64,000 nucleotides of DNA from Chromobacterium alkanivorans (GCF_016937655.1 NZ_JAFHKL010000004.1:62001-126000); one strand, 5' to 3'. Shown: positions 15,486 through 24,608, numbered from the stretch's first letter. Notes: generated from the sequence alone by a model not told the origin. Numbers and translations are program-made.

Positions 15486-17494
15486 GAGCCCGCCGCCGCC
15501 CGCCCTCCCCGCCGCGCCGCCAGCGCGGCGTCGCCGCGGTGCTGATGGTGCTGCTCACCGGCATGGCCCTGACCGCGCTGGCGCTGGGCGGCATGCACCA
15601 CCTGCGCGGCCAGCAGGAGCTGACCCGCTCGCTGCGCGGCAACAGCGAGGCGCAATGGCGCGCCTGGACCGGCGCGGAGCTGGTGCGGCAATACCTGTCG
15701 GCGCTGACGCCGGCGCAACTCAAGGCGCTGGAACTGGACGGCGCGGCGCTGAGCCTGGACCGCGCCAGCCTGCCGCCGGAAAGCCAGGGGCTGGCCGACG
15801 CCCTCCGGATCAAACTGTTGCCGGCGCCGCGCGCCGGCGGCGTCGTGGTCGACGACGACAAGGCGGCAGCCTGGATCACCGCCGCCAGCGGCGACGCCAC
15901 GGTGACGCTGGAAGTGGTCTACCAATTGAACGGCGCGCCGCCGCCGACCAGCGTCAACGCCGCCGCGCAGATCCGCGGCGGCCTGTCCACCAGCGGCAAT
16001 ATTGTGGTCACCGGCGCCAAGGACGCGCTCTTGCAAGTGGAAGGCGCGGTGGACACCAGCGGCAGCCTGAGCGGCGTCAGCGCGATCCAGGCCACCGGCG
16101 ACATCCTGTTCCAGGGCAATCCGGAGCGCGGCGAAGGCCAGACTCCGCTCAGCCTGTGGAGCAACGGCGACATCCGCGTCAACAGCGGCCAGTTCCTGAC
16201 GCTGAAAGCGCGCGGCAACATCGTCATGGGCAGCGGCAGCGACGTGGAAACCGCCGCCGCCAACGGCGCCGTCGGCAGCAGCGGCGAACGAGTCGGCCGG
16301 CTGTCAGCCATCGGCGACGTGACCCTGTCCGGCAACGTCGCCGTTTCCGCGCAATTGCTGAGCCAGGGCGATGTGCGCACCAGCAGCAGCAACCGGCTGA
16401 ACGCCTTGCGCGCCCAGGGCCTGCTGGACAGCCGCGGCAACGCCAACATCGACGACGGCCTCATCGGCGGCGCCTTCAGCCACAACGGCGCGCAAATCTT
16501 CGACGCCGCCGGCCAAGCGCGCCAGCCGCCGCCGAACACCGTGCGGGTGCGCCACCAGGCCGGGCTGAAAGTGCCGCTGGAGCCGGTGCCGGAGTTCCGC
16601 CTGGGCGCGACCCGCGTCAACGCCAACGACTACCGCGACGCCGCCAACCTCATCGTCTACTGGGATGCGGCGGACCGTTCCGCCGACGCGCTGCAGCGCA
16701 TCCGCGTCCGGCTGCAACATGTGGCCGGCGTGCCGGACGGCGCAATCTACCGGCTGGGCCGGCAGCGCGCCGACGACTGGCAACGCAACGATCTGTGCCC
16801 GGCCTTGCAGGCCGACGGCAGGCGCTGCGCGCCGGTGGCCGGCCAGCCGGCCTTGCGGCTGTGCGAGAGCGACGCCGAAAGCTGCCTGTCCGGCAGCGCC
16901 GCGCAGCAATGGCTGCTGCGCCTCAAGCCGCCTCAGGGCATGCTGCCCGGCGTGGTGCTGTTCGAGGGCAATCTGTCGCTGTACGGCCGGCTGGACAACG
17001 CCATCCTCGCCACCGGCCACATCGAGACCAGCAGCAATGTGGAACTGTGGAGCCTGCGCCAGGCCGGCGCGGCGCGCGTCTGCCGCAGCCCGGACTTCCC
17101 TGACGTCTATCCGCTGAACCATTGCGCCGCGGACCGGAACGCGCTGCGCGAATCCCCGCTGCTCGGCATTGCGCTGCTGGCCGGCAGCTACGACGCGGCC
17201 CAGGCCTTCGGCGGCGGCAAGATCCGGCTGGGCGCCAGCAACCGCATCCACGGCGCGGTGCTGGCCGGCGATACTCTGGACACCGCCGGCAGCACCCATA
17301 TCTTCGGCCCGGTCAGCGCGGGGCTGCAAAGCCGCCCGCCCGGCGCGCCGCCGCCCTCCCGGCCGCTGAACAGCCTGGGCGCGGAAACCGTGATCGACAT
17401 CAGCGGTCAGAACGGTTTGCCGGGCGAAGGCGGCGGCGGCACGCCGAACCCGCAAACGGGCGCGGCGCGGGTATTATGGGCGCGCTATCGTTAA
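15482..17494 (+). CDS. PilX-position protein with long beta-helix-like domain
   Basis: A 670-residue protein, taken from ATG 15482 (ATGA overlap with pilW). The N-terminus 'RQRGVAAVLMVLLTGMALTA' resembles the PilX N-terminal segment and lacks the FTLIE cleavage signature. The following helix 'RGQQELTRSLRGNSEAQW' also fits PilX. PilX is usually under 250 residues. Here residues of about 150-340 form repeating G-[DN]-[IV] strands ('ATGDILFQGN', 'SNGDIRVNSG', 'ARGNIVMGSG', 'AIGDVTLSGN', 'SQGDVRTSSS'), like bactofilin or adhesin beta-helices. A Cys-rich C-terminal region follows. It ends the operon where PilY1 is often found, so it may take a tip-adhesin role; this is inference. Confidence 0.7.
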   Translation: MRARRRPPSPPRRQRGVAAVLMVLLTGMALTALALGGMHHLRGQQELTRSLRGNSEAQWRAWTGAELVRQYLSALTPAQLKALELDGAALSLDRASLPPESQGLADALRIKLLPAPRAGGVVVDDDKAAAWITAASGDATVTLEVVYQLNGAPPPTSVNAAAQIRGGLSTSGNIVVTGAKDALLQVEGAVDTSGSLSGVSAIQATGDILFQGNPERGEGQTPLSLWSNGDIRVNSGQFLTLKARGNIVMGSGSDVETAAANGAVGSSGERVGRLSAIGDVTLSGNVAVSAQLLSQGDVRTSSSNRLNALRAQGLLDSRGNANIDDGLIGGAFSHNGAQIFDAAGQARQPPPNTVRVRHQAGLKVPLEPVPEFRLGATRVNANDYRDAANLIVYWDAADRSADALQRIRVRLQHVAGVPDGAIYRLGRQRADDWQRNDLCPALQADGRRCAPVAGQPALRLCESDAESCLSGSAAQQWLLRLKPPQGMLPGVVLFEGNLSLYGRLDNAILATGHIETSSNVELWSLRQAGAARVCRSPDFPDVYPLNHCAADRNALRESPLLGIALLAGSYDAAQAFGGGKIRLGASNRIHGAVLAGDTLDTAGSTHIFGPVSAGLQSRPPGAPPPSRPLNSLGAETVIDISGQNGLPGEGGGGTPNPQTGAARVLWARYR

Positions 17495-17504
17495 GCGCCG
17501 TCTA

Positions 17505-17638
17505 AGAGCCTATTCAAAGTCTCGCGAGCAAGGGCGAGACAAGGCGAAAACGAGCGAAAAAGCGGAATGTACACGTGGTACATGAGCATTTTGAGCTCGT
17601 ACTACTTCACGAAGCGCAGCAGACTTTGAACAGGTTCT
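17505..17638. repeat. MITE-like element with terminal inverted repeats
   Basis: A 134-bp element bounded by AGAGCCTATTCAAAGTCT and the complement of AGAACCTGTTCAAAGTCT. The interior is a reversed, diverged version of the 51177 and 56482 elements (AAGCGGAATGTACACGTGGTACATGAGCATTTT core, shared in part). It sits just after the pilin operon stop and may also act as terminator or RNA hairpin. Confidence 0.65.
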
Positions 17639-17639
17639 A

Positions 17640-17689
17640 AGAACCTGTTTACGATCCAGCATGCCTTGCGAGAGCGTAAACCCGTTCTA
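17640..17689. repeat. Short MITE-like hairpin
   Basis: AGAACCTGTTTACG and CGTAAACCCGTTCT are near-perfect inverted ends around a 22-nt middle. The ends match those of the full elements at 51177 and 56482. It lies 22 bp upstream of the SirB-like start codon. Confidence 0.6.
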
Positions 17690-17710
17690 ACTCCTCAACT
17701 TTGGACGCCT

Positions 17711-18097
17711 ATGTATCCTTATCTGATCGTCAAACACGCCCACATGGGCTTCGCCTATCTGTCGATTCTGCTGTTCGCCGTGCGCGGCGGCCTGATGCTG
17801 GGCGGCAAGCAGAACATCCTGGCGCTGAAGCCGGTGCGCATCCTGCCCCACGTCATCGACACCCTGCTGCTGGGCTGTGCCATCGCGCTGGTGATCATGG
17901 GCGGCTGGCCCGTGCTGCAAAGTCCCTGGCTGCTGGCCAAAATCGTCGGCCTGGTGCTCTACGTGGCGCTGGGCACCATCGCTCTGCGCCGCGGCAAAAC
18001 TCCGCAAACCCGCTTGATCGCCTTCCTCTGCGCGCTGGCGGCGGTGTTCTACATCGTGCTGGTGGCCAAGACCAAGCTGGTCTTCCCTTTCTTCTAA
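17711..18097 (+). CDS. SirB-like integral membrane protein
   Basis: A 128-residue membrane protein of the SirB family. The start at 17711 gives 'MYPYLIVKHAHMGFAYLSI', the usual SirB2 opening; an upstream in-frame GTG/ATG lies in repeat DNA. Four hydrophobic helices can be seen (around residues 8-28, 40-60, 68-88 and 100-122). The molecular role of the family is unclear; the name comes from invasion gene regulation in Salmonella. It is followed by a strong terminator. Confidence 0.8.
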   Translation: MYPYLIVKHAHMGFAYLSILLFAVRGGLMLGGKQNILALKPVRILPHVIDTLLLGCAIALVIMGGWPVLQSPWLLAKIVGLVLYVALGTIALRRGKTPQTRLIAFLCALAAVFYIVLVAKTKLVFPFF

Positions 18098-18124
18098 GCC
18101 CTCCGCCTACGCTTGACCCAGAAC

Positions 18125-18149
18125 AAGGCCCCGCGACGCGGGGCTTGTT
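18125..18149 (+). terminator. Terminator after the SirB-like gene
   Basis: A GCCCCGC-GAC-GCGGGGC stem flanked by AAG and CTT and followed by TTGTTA, about 30 nt after the stop codon. Confidence 0.8.
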
Positions 18150-18182
18150 ATCGTCGGCGGGTTTTGAACCGGACCGACCAAG

Positions 18183-19199
18183 ATGGCTCTGCACACATCC
18201 CTGCCCGAGCTGGTCTGCCCCGCCGGCAGCCTGCCGGCGCTCAAGGCCGCGGTGGACAACGGCGCCGACACCGTTTACCTGGGCCTGAAAAACCAGACCA
18301 ACGCCCGCAATTTCGCCGGGCTGAATTTCGACGACGCCAGCGCGCGCGAAGGCATAGCCTACGCGCACCGCCACGGCCGCAAAGTGCTGCTGGCGATCAA
18401 CACCTTCGCCCAGGGCGGCGACGCCTCCCGCTGGCGCGCGGCGGTGGACCAGGGCGCGGCGCTGGGCGCCGACGCGCTGATCCTCGCCGACCTGGGCTTG
18501 ATGGCCTACGCCGCCGAACGCCACCCGCAGCTGCGCCTGCACATGTCGGTGCAAAGCTCGGCCACCAATTACGAAGCCATCAACCTGGCGCGCGACATGT
18601 TCGGCATCCGCCGCGCGGTGCTGCCGCGGGTGCTGACCCTGGACCAGGTGCGCCACGTGATCGAGCACACCGACGTCGAGATCGAAGTCTTCGGCTTCGG
18701 CAGCCTGTGCGTGATGGTGGAAGGCCGCTGCCAACTGTCCAGCTACGCCACCGGCGAATCGCCCAACACCCACGGCGTGTGCTCGCCGGCCAAATTCGTG
18801 CGCTGGGAGCCGGGCGAGCGGCGCATGAACGCCCGCCTCAACGACATCCTGATCGACAGCTACCGCAACGACGAACCCGCCGGCTACCCGACGCTGTGCA
18901 AGGGCCGCTTCCAGGTGCGCGACGAAACCTATTACGCGCTGGAAGAACCCACCAGCCTCAATGTGCTGGACATGCTGCCGCAAATCATCGCCAGCGGCGT
19001 GGCCGCGATCAAGGTGGAAGGCCGCCAGCGCAGCCCGGCCTACGTGTCCCAGGTGACGCGCGCGCTGCGCGAAGCGCTGGACGCCGCCGGCCGCGACGGC
19101 GCGCGCTTCCAGCCGCGCCCCGCCTGGCACCAGGCGCTGAACAAGGTGTCGGAGGGGCAGCAGCAGACGCTGGGCGCCTACAACCGGCCGTGGAAATGA
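18183..19199 (+). CDS. ubiU: UbiU, oxygen-independent ubiquinone hydroxylation factor (U32 family)
   Basis: A 338-residue peptidase-U32-fold protein. UbiU and UbiV form a [4Fe-4S]-bearing pair that, with UbiT, hydroxylates the ubiquinone ring without oxygen. Cys176, Cys183, Cys200 and Cys239 have the same spacing as the cluster ligands of E. coli UbiU (169, 176, 193, 232). 'CPAGSLPALKAAVDNGADTV' and 'VEGRCQLS' are family hallmarks. ubiV follows 25 nt later and ubiT overlaps ubiV, so the three form one operon. Confidence 0.93.
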   Translation: MALHTSLPELVCPAGSLPALKAAVDNGADTVYLGLKNQTNARNFAGLNFDDASAREGIAYAHRHGRKVLLAINTFAQGGDASRWRAAVDQGAALGADALILADLGLMAYAAERHPQLRLHMSVQSSATNYEAINLARDMFGIRRAVLPRVLTLDQVRHVIEHTDVEIEVFGFGSLCVMVEGRCQLSSYATGESPNTHGVCSPAKFVRWEPGERRMNARLNDILIDSYRNDEPAGYPTLCKGRFQVRDETYYALEEPTSLNVLDMLPQIIASGVAAIKVEGRQRSPAYVSQVTRALREALDAAGRDGARFQPRPAWHQALNKVSEGQQQTLGAYNRPWK

Positions 19200-19224
19200 G
19201 CGCCGTCCCGATGGAAAACCGCCA

Positions 19225-20154
19225 ATGACAAGCCTTAATCTGCAATTGACGCTGGGACCGGTGCTGTTCTTCTGGCCGCGCGACACCCTGCTGGACTTCT
19301 ACGCCGCCGCCGCCGACTGGCCGCTGGACCGGATATATCTGGGCGAGGTGGTGTGCTCGCGCCGCCAGCAAATGCGGCCGCAGGACTGGATCTCGCTGGC
19401 GCGCGACCTGGCCTCCGCCGGCAAACGCGTCACCCTCAGCTGCCAGGCGCTGCTGGAGAGCGAGTCCGATCTGCGCCGCGCGCGCCAGCTGGCCGCCAAC
19501 GGCGACATCGCGCTGGAAGCCAACGACCTGGGCGCGATCAAGCTGGCGCGCGAACACGGCCTGCCCTTCGTCGCCGGCCCGCATCTGAACATCTACAACG
19601 CCGACACCCTGAAACTGATCCGCGACTGGGGCGCCGAACGCTGGGTGCCGCCGGTGGAAATGGACCGCGCCACGCTGGCCGAACTGCTGGCCCGCTACGC
19701 CGAGATCGGCGCGCCCATCGCCACCGAGCTGTTCGCCTGGGGCAAGCTGCCGCTGGCGCTGTCCGCGCGCTGCTTCACCGCCCGCCATTACAATCTGAGC
19801 AAGGACGACTGCCAGTTCCGCTGCCTGGAGCACCCGGACGGCTTGAACATGCGCACCCAGGACCAGCAGGACTTCCTCACCCTCAACGGCATCCAGACCC
19901 TGTCCGCCGGCTGCCACAGCCTGCTCCCGCATCTGCGCGGCCTGGCCGCCGTCGGCGTCGACGCCGTGCGCGTCAGCCCGCAGTCGCGCGCCACCGGCGA
20001 CGTGGTCGCCCTGTTCCGCCAGGCGCTGGACGGCGCCGACCCGGACACGCTGCAAGCCGCCAGCGGCCGCCTCGCCGACGCCGAACTGGTGGACGGCTAT
20101 TGGCGCGGCCAGGCCGGCAACCAAGCCCTAGGAGTTTCCCATGCGCATTCCTGA
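19225..20154 (+). CDS. ubiV: UbiV, partner of UbiU
   Basis: A 309-residue U32-family protein. Cys44, Cys183, Cys196 and Cys200 match the UbiV cluster pattern ('EVVCSRRQQM' and 'CFTARHYNLSKDDCQFRC'). It acts with UbiU in oxygen-independent quinone hydroxylation. It lies 25 nt after ubiU and overlaps ubiT by 14 nt. Confidence 0.93.
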   Translation: MTSLNLQLTLGPVLFFWPRDTLLDFYAAAADWPLDRIYLGEVVCSRRQQMRPQDWISLARDLASAGKRVTLSCQALLESESDLRRARQLAANGDIALEANDLGAIKLAREHGLPFVAGPHLNIYNADTLKLIRDWGAERWVPPVEMDRATLAELLARYAEIGAPIATELFAWGKLPLALSARCFTARHYNLSKDDCQFRCLEHPDGLNMRTQDQQDFLTLNGIQTLSAGCHSLLPHLRGLAAVGVDAVRVSPQSRATGDVVALFRQALDGADPDTLQAASGRLADAELVDGYWRGQAGNQALGVSHAHS

Positions 20155-20575
20155 TCTCGCCCTGCCCGCCGCCGCCGCCGCGCTGCTGTCCCGGCTGCCG
20201 GCCGCGCCGCCGGCCTGGCTGCTGGTCACCAGCCTCAATCAACTGGCGCGGCGCGGCGTGCTGCCGGCGGACATGGTGCTGCTGAGCGGCCGCCGCTTCG
20301 CCATCCGCGTGCTGGACGCCGGCCTGACCCTGCGCTTCCGCGCCGACGAACAAGGCTTCCGCCGCGACCCGGACGCCGCCGCGCCCGATTTGCAGCTCTC
20401 CGCCACGCTGGCCGACTTCGCCCGCATGATGCTGCGCGAGGAAGACCCGGACACGCTGTTTTTCCACCGCAAGCTGCTGATAGAAGGCGACACCGAGCTG
20501 GGGCTCATCGTCAAGAACCTGCTGGACAGCGTGGACTGGAGCGCCACGCCGCTGGCGCGCTTCATGGCCGTTTAA
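20141..20575 (+). CDS. ubiT: UbiT, SCP2-domain ubiquinone accessory factor
   Basis: A 144-residue protein with an SCP2-type lipid-binding fold ('RRFAIRVLDAGLTLRFRADE', 'PDLQLSATLADFARMML', 'DPDTLFFHRKLLIEGDTELG'). UbiT binds prenylated intermediates in the anaerobic ubiquinone route. ATG 20141 has AGGAG upstream inside the end of ubiV, indicating coupling. Confidence 0.92.
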   Translation: MRIPDLALPAAAAALLSRLPAAPPAWLLVTSLNQLARRGVLPADMVLLSGRRFAIRVLDAGLTLRFRADEQGFRRDPDAAAPDLQLSATLADFARMMLREEDPDTLFFHRKLLIEGDTELGLIVKNLLDSVDWSATPLARFMAV

Positions 20576-20782
20576 ACGCCGCTTCAAGCGCCCGCGAGCC
20601 GGGTGGGACAAGGCGAAAACCGCTGGTCAAGCCGAGGCCCGGCTGGCCTTCGACGGACTTTTGGAGCGCCTCGCCGGCGCTCGCTCCTTGTGGCCGGGCC
20701 GAGTTTGGGCTAATCCGAAAAGAATAAACGCAATCGAACCGCCTCCCGGCGGCCTGCACTCATCGGAAACGGCCCAAGCCCC

Positions 20783-21556
20783 ATGAAGCCACGCCTGTTC
20801 AGCCTGCGGCAGATCTTGCTCGACTTGGCCATCCTGCTCCTGGCCAACCTGCTGCTGCTCTGGCTGGCCCAACGCTACCAGCTGCTCTCCGCGCTGGGAA
20901 CAGGCCCCGACGACGGCAATGCGCAAACCATGGCGCTGGCGCTGCTGCTCTGCGTCAACCTGGCCGTGTCGCTGGCCTTGTTCGCCTACCGCCGCGCCCG
21001 CGAATCCCACGCCATGCTGCAAGAGCTCAACACCATCGCCGGCCAGGACGCGGTCACCGGCCTGGCCAACCGCCGCCAGGCCAACACCATACTCGAACGC
21101 GAAACCGAGCGCTCCTACCGCACCCGGCGGCCGTTTTCGGTGCTGCTGCTGGACATCGACCACTTCAAGGACGTCAACGACAACTACGGCCACCTGGCCG
21201 GCGATCAGGTGCTGGCCGCCTTCAGCCAGCTACTGCAAAAGCGCGCGCGCCAACTGGACACGGTGGCGCGCTGGGGCGGCGACGAATTCCTGGTGATTTG
21301 CCCGGAGACCGAGCAGAGCGGCGCGCTGGCGCTGGCCGACGACATCCGCCAGCGGCTGGCGCAGACCGAACTGCCGGTGGTGAAACGCCTGACCACCAGC
21401 ATAGGCGTGGCCACCCAGACGCTGGACGACATGCCGGAAACCCTGTTGCACCGCGCCGACATGTATCTGTACGCGGCGAAGAACGCCGGGCGCAACCGGG
21501 TGGTGGGCGAAGCCGGCAGCGCCAACCGCGAACGCCGCCTCGCCCCCGACGAATAA
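20783..21556 (+). CDS. Membrane-bound diguanylate cyclase (GGDEF)
   Basis: A 257-residue enzyme that would make cyclic di-GMP. Two N-terminal membrane segments ('LLDLAILLLANLLLLWLA' and 'TMALALLLCVNLAVSLALFA') flank a short periplasmic loop. The GGDEF domain starts about residue 90 ('DAVTGLANRRQANTILERE'), with 'LLDIDHFKDVND' and intact active site 'RWGGDEF'. No RxxD inhibitory site is obvious five residues before GGDEF. A 207-bp gap separates it from ubiT. It ends 1 nt before the convergent puuB. Confidence 0.9.
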   Translation: MKPRLFSLRQILLDLAILLLANLLLLWLAQRYQLLSALGTGPDDGNAQTMALALLLCVNLAVSLALFAYRRARESHAMLQELNTIAGQDAVTGLANRRQANTILERETERSYRTRRPFSVLLLDIDHFKDVNDNYGHLAGDQVLAAFSQLLQKRARQLDTVARWGGDEFLVICPETEQSGALALADDIRQRLAQTELPVVKRLTTSIGVATQTLDDMPETLLHRADMYLYAAKNAGRNRVVGEAGSANRERRLAPDE

Positions 21557-21557
21557 C

Positions 21558-22850
21558 TCACCAGCCCAGCCGGTCCCGCAGTCCGTACCACCACGCTCCC
21601 ATGGTCAGCATCGGCACGCGGAACGCGCGGCCGCCGGGGAAGGGATAATGCGGCAGGCTGGCGAAATGGTCGAAGCGCCGGCTGTCGCCGTGGATGGCCT
21701 CCGCCAGCAAGCGCCCGGCCAGATGGGTGTAAGTGACGCCATGGCCGCTGCAGCCCTGCGAATAATAGACATTGTCGCCGATGCGCCCGGCCTGCGGCAG
21801 CCGCGACAGGGTCAGCGAGAAATTGCCGGTCCAGCCGAACTCGATCTTGTAGTCCTCCAGCTGCGGGAAGGTTTTCAGCATCTTGGGACGGATCAGCCGC
21901 TCCACCTCGCCCGGATCGCGCGCGCCGTAGACGGTGCCGCCGCCGTAGAGCAGCCGGTTGTCGGCGGTCAGCCGATAGTAATCCAGCAGGAAATTGCAAT
22001 CCTCGACGCAGTGATCGCCCGGCAACAGGCTCTTGGCCAAGGCCTCCGGCAAACGCTCGGTGGTCACCACCTGGGTGCCGCAGGGCAGGCTCTTCTCCGC
22101 CAGCGACGGCAGCAGTTCCCCCAGATAAGCGTTGCCGGCCACCACCAGAAAGCGGCAGCTGACCTCGCCGCCAGCGGTTTCCACCCGCACCCGGCCGCTC
22201 GGATGAATCTTCAAGGCCGCCGTCTGCTCGAAAATCCGGCCGCCCAGCGACTCCAGCGCCGCCGCCTCGCCCAGCGCCAGGTTCAAGGGGTGGATATGCC
22301 CGCCCCAGTTGTCCAGCAAGGCGCCGGCGTACTGATCCGACGCCACGATGCCGCGCATGCCCTCGCGGTCCACCAGGTGCAGGCCGGTATGGCCGTAACG
22401 CTCCCATAAGCGCTTCTTGGCCGCCAGTTCGTCCAGCTGCTTCTGAGTGAAGGCGGCGAACACATTGCCGGTTTTCAGATCGCACTGGATGCCGTACTGC
22501 TCGATGCGCTCCCGGATGATGCGGCCGCCTTCGAAAGCCATCGCGCCCAGCGCCGCGGCCGCCGCCTTGCCGTGCCGGCTCTCGATCACGTCCATGTCGC
22601 GGCTGTAGCTGTTGACGATCTGGCCGCCGTTGCGGCCCGACGCGCCCCAGCCCACCCGCGCCGCCTCCAGCACCGCCACCTGATAACCGCGCTCCGCCAG
22701 GTGCAGCGCCGCGGACACGCCGGTATAGCCGGCGCCGATCACGCAGACATCGACCTGCAAAGCGCCTTGCAAGGGCGGGCGCTCCGGCGCCGGATGGGCC
22801 GATGCGGCGTAGTAAGAGCTCGTATGTTCCAGTCTGGCCGGCGCGTTCAT
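21558..22850 (-). CDS. puuB: FAD-dependent oxidoreductase, gamma-glutamylputrescine oxidase-like (PuuB)
   Basis: A 430-residue DAO-family flavoenzyme. 'VDVCVIGAGYTGVSAALHLA' is the dinucleotide-binding GxGxxG motif, followed by 'RVGWGASGRNGGQI', typical of PuuB/OrdL-type enzymes. The C-terminal 'RIGDNVYYSQGCSGHGVTYT' also fits. PuuB oxidises gamma-glutamylputrescine with release of H2O2. The other puu genes are not adjacent, but a PuuR-like regulator (55934-56482) and a polyamine-type transporter lie in this window. Exact substrate is inferred. Confidence 0.8.
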   Translation of the reverse strand: MNAPARLEHTSSYYAASAHPAPERPPLQGALQVDVCVIGAGYTGVSAALHLAERGYQVAVLEAARVGWGASGRNGGQIVNSYSRDMDVIESRHGKAAAAALGAMAFEGGRIIRERIEQYGIQCDLKTGNVFAAFTQKQLDELAAKKRLWERYGHTGLHLVDREGMRGIVASDQYAGALLDNWGGHIHPLNLALGEAAALESLGGRIFEQTAALKIHPSGRVRVETAGGEVSCRFLVVAGNAYLGELLPSLAEKSLPCGTQVVTTERLPEALAKSLLPGDHCVEDCNFLLDYYRLTADNRLLYGGGTVYGARDPGEVERLIRPKMLKTFPQLEDYKIEFGWTGNFSLTLSRLPQAGRIGDNVYYSQGCSGHGVTYTHLAGRLLAEAIHGDSRRFDHFASLPHYPFPGGRAFRVPMLTMGAWWYGLRDRLGW

Positions 22851-23024
22851 GGCTGTCTCCTAGGCGAAGCGAACGCGGCGCGTCCGTTCATGATTGGTAT
22901 AAAAATACAATACACGCGCTCATTATATTTAACAACACCTGGGAGAAAGGATGGCTGGCGGCGGCGAACGGACAAGAAAAAAGCCAGCGCGGAGGCTGGC
23001 TTCGGGATCAGGCGGAAACGGGGA

Positions 23025-23990
23025 TCAGATGGCGTTTTTCTGGGCCGCCTTGCGCTTGGCGCTCAGGTCCAGGCCCGGCAGATCCGCCATGATGTCCGGA
23101 TGATCGGCCAATTTCTCCACCACGAAGTCGACGAAGACCCGGGTGCGCGGCGCGATGTGGTCGCGGTGCGGGAAACAGATGTAGATCGAGCGCTCCAGCG
23201 ACACCATATCGGTCAGCACCGGCTCCAGCTCGCCGGAACGGATCAGATGCACCACCTCATGGCCCGGCAACTGAGCCACGCCCATGCCCAGCCGCGCCAG
23301 TTCGGCCACCGCCTCCATCTCGTTCAGCGTGTAAGTGCCGTTGACCTCCAGCGGGATGCGCTCGCCCTTGCGGTCGAACTCCCATTTGAACAGACGGCCG
23401 GACGTGGGGAACTGGAAATTGATGCAATCGTGGTTGCTCAACTCCTCCGGCGCGCTCGGGCGACCGTGCAAGTCCCAATAGCCGGGCGAGGCCACCACGT
23501 ACAACGGCATCTGCGCCAGATTGCGCGCCACCATGCGGCTGTCCGGCATCATGCCGGAACGCACGCCCACATCGTAGCCGTCCTCGATCAGATCGCTGAA
23601 ATGATCGTCCAGGCCGAAGAAGACCCGCACCTTGGGATAGCGCTCGCAAAACTCGCCCATGATGGGCAGGATGAAGCGCCGGCCAAAGGAGTTGGGCATG
23701 CTGACCCGCAGATGGCCGGCCGGCTCGTCGCGGCTGGCCTTCAGCTGATTGATCGCCGAATCCAGATTGTTGACCGGCCCGCGGCACTGGGCGTAGAAAC
23801 GGCGCCCGTCCTCGGTCAGCGTCAATTGGCGCGTGGTGCGGTTGAACAGGCGAACCTCCAGTTCCTGCTCCAGCCGGGCGATGCTCTGGCTGATGGCGGC
23901 CGGCGATACGCCCAGCTTGCGCGCGGCGTCGGAGAAACTGCCATTTTCCGCCGTGGTCATGAAGACCATCAATGCTTTTAAGGTGTCCAT
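23025..23990 (-). CDS. LysR-family transcriptional regulator
   Basis: A 321-residue regulator. The N-terminal winged helix is canonical ('MVFMTTAENGSFSDAARKLG', 'SPAAISQSIARLEQELEVRL'), and the effector domain has 'GHLRVSMPNSFGRRF'. It belongs to the group of LysR proteins often annotated DmlR/AaeR-like. It lies 174 bp upstream of puuB on the same strand and might control it or an unlinked gene. The target is unknown. Confidence 0.88.
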   Translation of the reverse strand: MDTLKALMVFMTTAENGSFSDAARKLGVSPAAISQSIARLEQELEVRLFNRTTRQLTLTEDGRRFYAQCRGPVNNLDSAINQLKASRDEPAGHLRVSMPNSFGRRFILPIMGEFCERYPKVRVFFGLDDHFSDLIEDGYDVGVRSGMMPDSRMVARNLAQMPLYVVASPGYWDLHGRPSAPEELSNHDCINFQFPTSGRLFKWEFDRKGERIPLEVNGTYTLNEMEAVAELARLGMGVAQLPGHEVVHLIRSGELEPVLTDMVSLERSIYICFPHRDHIAPRTRVFVDFVVEKLADHPDIMADLPGLDLSAKRKAAQKNAI

Positions 23991-24514
23991 AATCAGGGAT
24001 GTTCCAGGCTCGGCATCGCCTACCCTTCACGCCCGGACGGACGACCTGGATTTGACAATGCTGATAACATTATTAAGTAGTATCTCTTTAAAAAAGGGTA
24101 CACCATACCCTTTGATGATTAAAGAAGAACTTGCAAATTGTTGTGAATGCATCTTCATGGACAAATCCACGCCAGGAACAGAACCGACCGCAGCTTCCCC
24201 ACTGCACCGCTCGCGGAGCGCACTTTGTCATATAGTTTTACAGCTTAGTTGAAAATACATTGCCCTATTTTCTATGCAATCCAAGTATGCACCTGATTCA
24301 GTCTGAATGCCATGAGTTTGTTGCAACAGACTCAATGAAACAGCATCAAGTTGGCAACAATATGCCGCCGCTGCGCCAAGGCCGCCCTTGAGCGCCGCCA
24401 CCGGCCCCAATCCAGCATAAGTCATGCGCTGTCGCAAACAACACGACATTGCGCTCCCAATGGCCAGGTTTTCGCCTGAAAACCCAGCCGCCGCCATCGC
24501 CAAAAGCGCCGCGC
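23991..24514. other. 524-bp intergenic region upstream of nrdD
   Basis: I see no gene. The part next to the LysR gene is AT-rich (24056-24135) and probably holds its promoter. No reading frame here has recognisable similarity. The FNR and NrdR boxes lie further right and are listed separately. Confidence 0.5.
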
Positions 24515-24528
24515 TTGATCCGCGTCAA
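24515..24528 (+). promoter_or_regulatory. FNR/Anr-like site upstream of nrdD
   Basis: TTGATCCGCGTCAA matches TTGAT-N4-ATCAA with one mismatch. Its centre is about 60 bp before the start expected from a TATAGT -10-like hexamer at 24569-24574, a class I activator position. Oxygen-limited control of class III ribonucleotide reductase fits. Confidence 0.6.
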
Positions 24529-24560
24529 GTTATCACCACCTCAGGCACACAAGCGATAAA

Positions 24561-24608
24561 ACACAATTTATAGTGGCGCTCATTCGATAACTTCACTAGA
24601 TATAGAAA
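24561..24608 (+). promoter_or_regulatory. Pair of NrdR boxes in the nrdD promoter
   Basis: ACACAATTTATAGTGG (24561-24576) and TCACTAGATATAGAAA (24593-24608) both match the NrdR palindrome acaCwAtATaTwGtgt, the first more closely. They are offset by exactly 32 bp, the spacing known for NrdR box pairs. The first overlaps the -10-like TATAGT and the second reaches the nrdD start codon, as expected for repression. Confidence 0.75.

Noticed and set aside
9922-17455. Long open frames antisense or out of frame to recC and the pilin genes
   Set aside because: They are products of high GC content; they are Arg/Ala/Gly-rich without domains, while the opposite frames encode known proteins.
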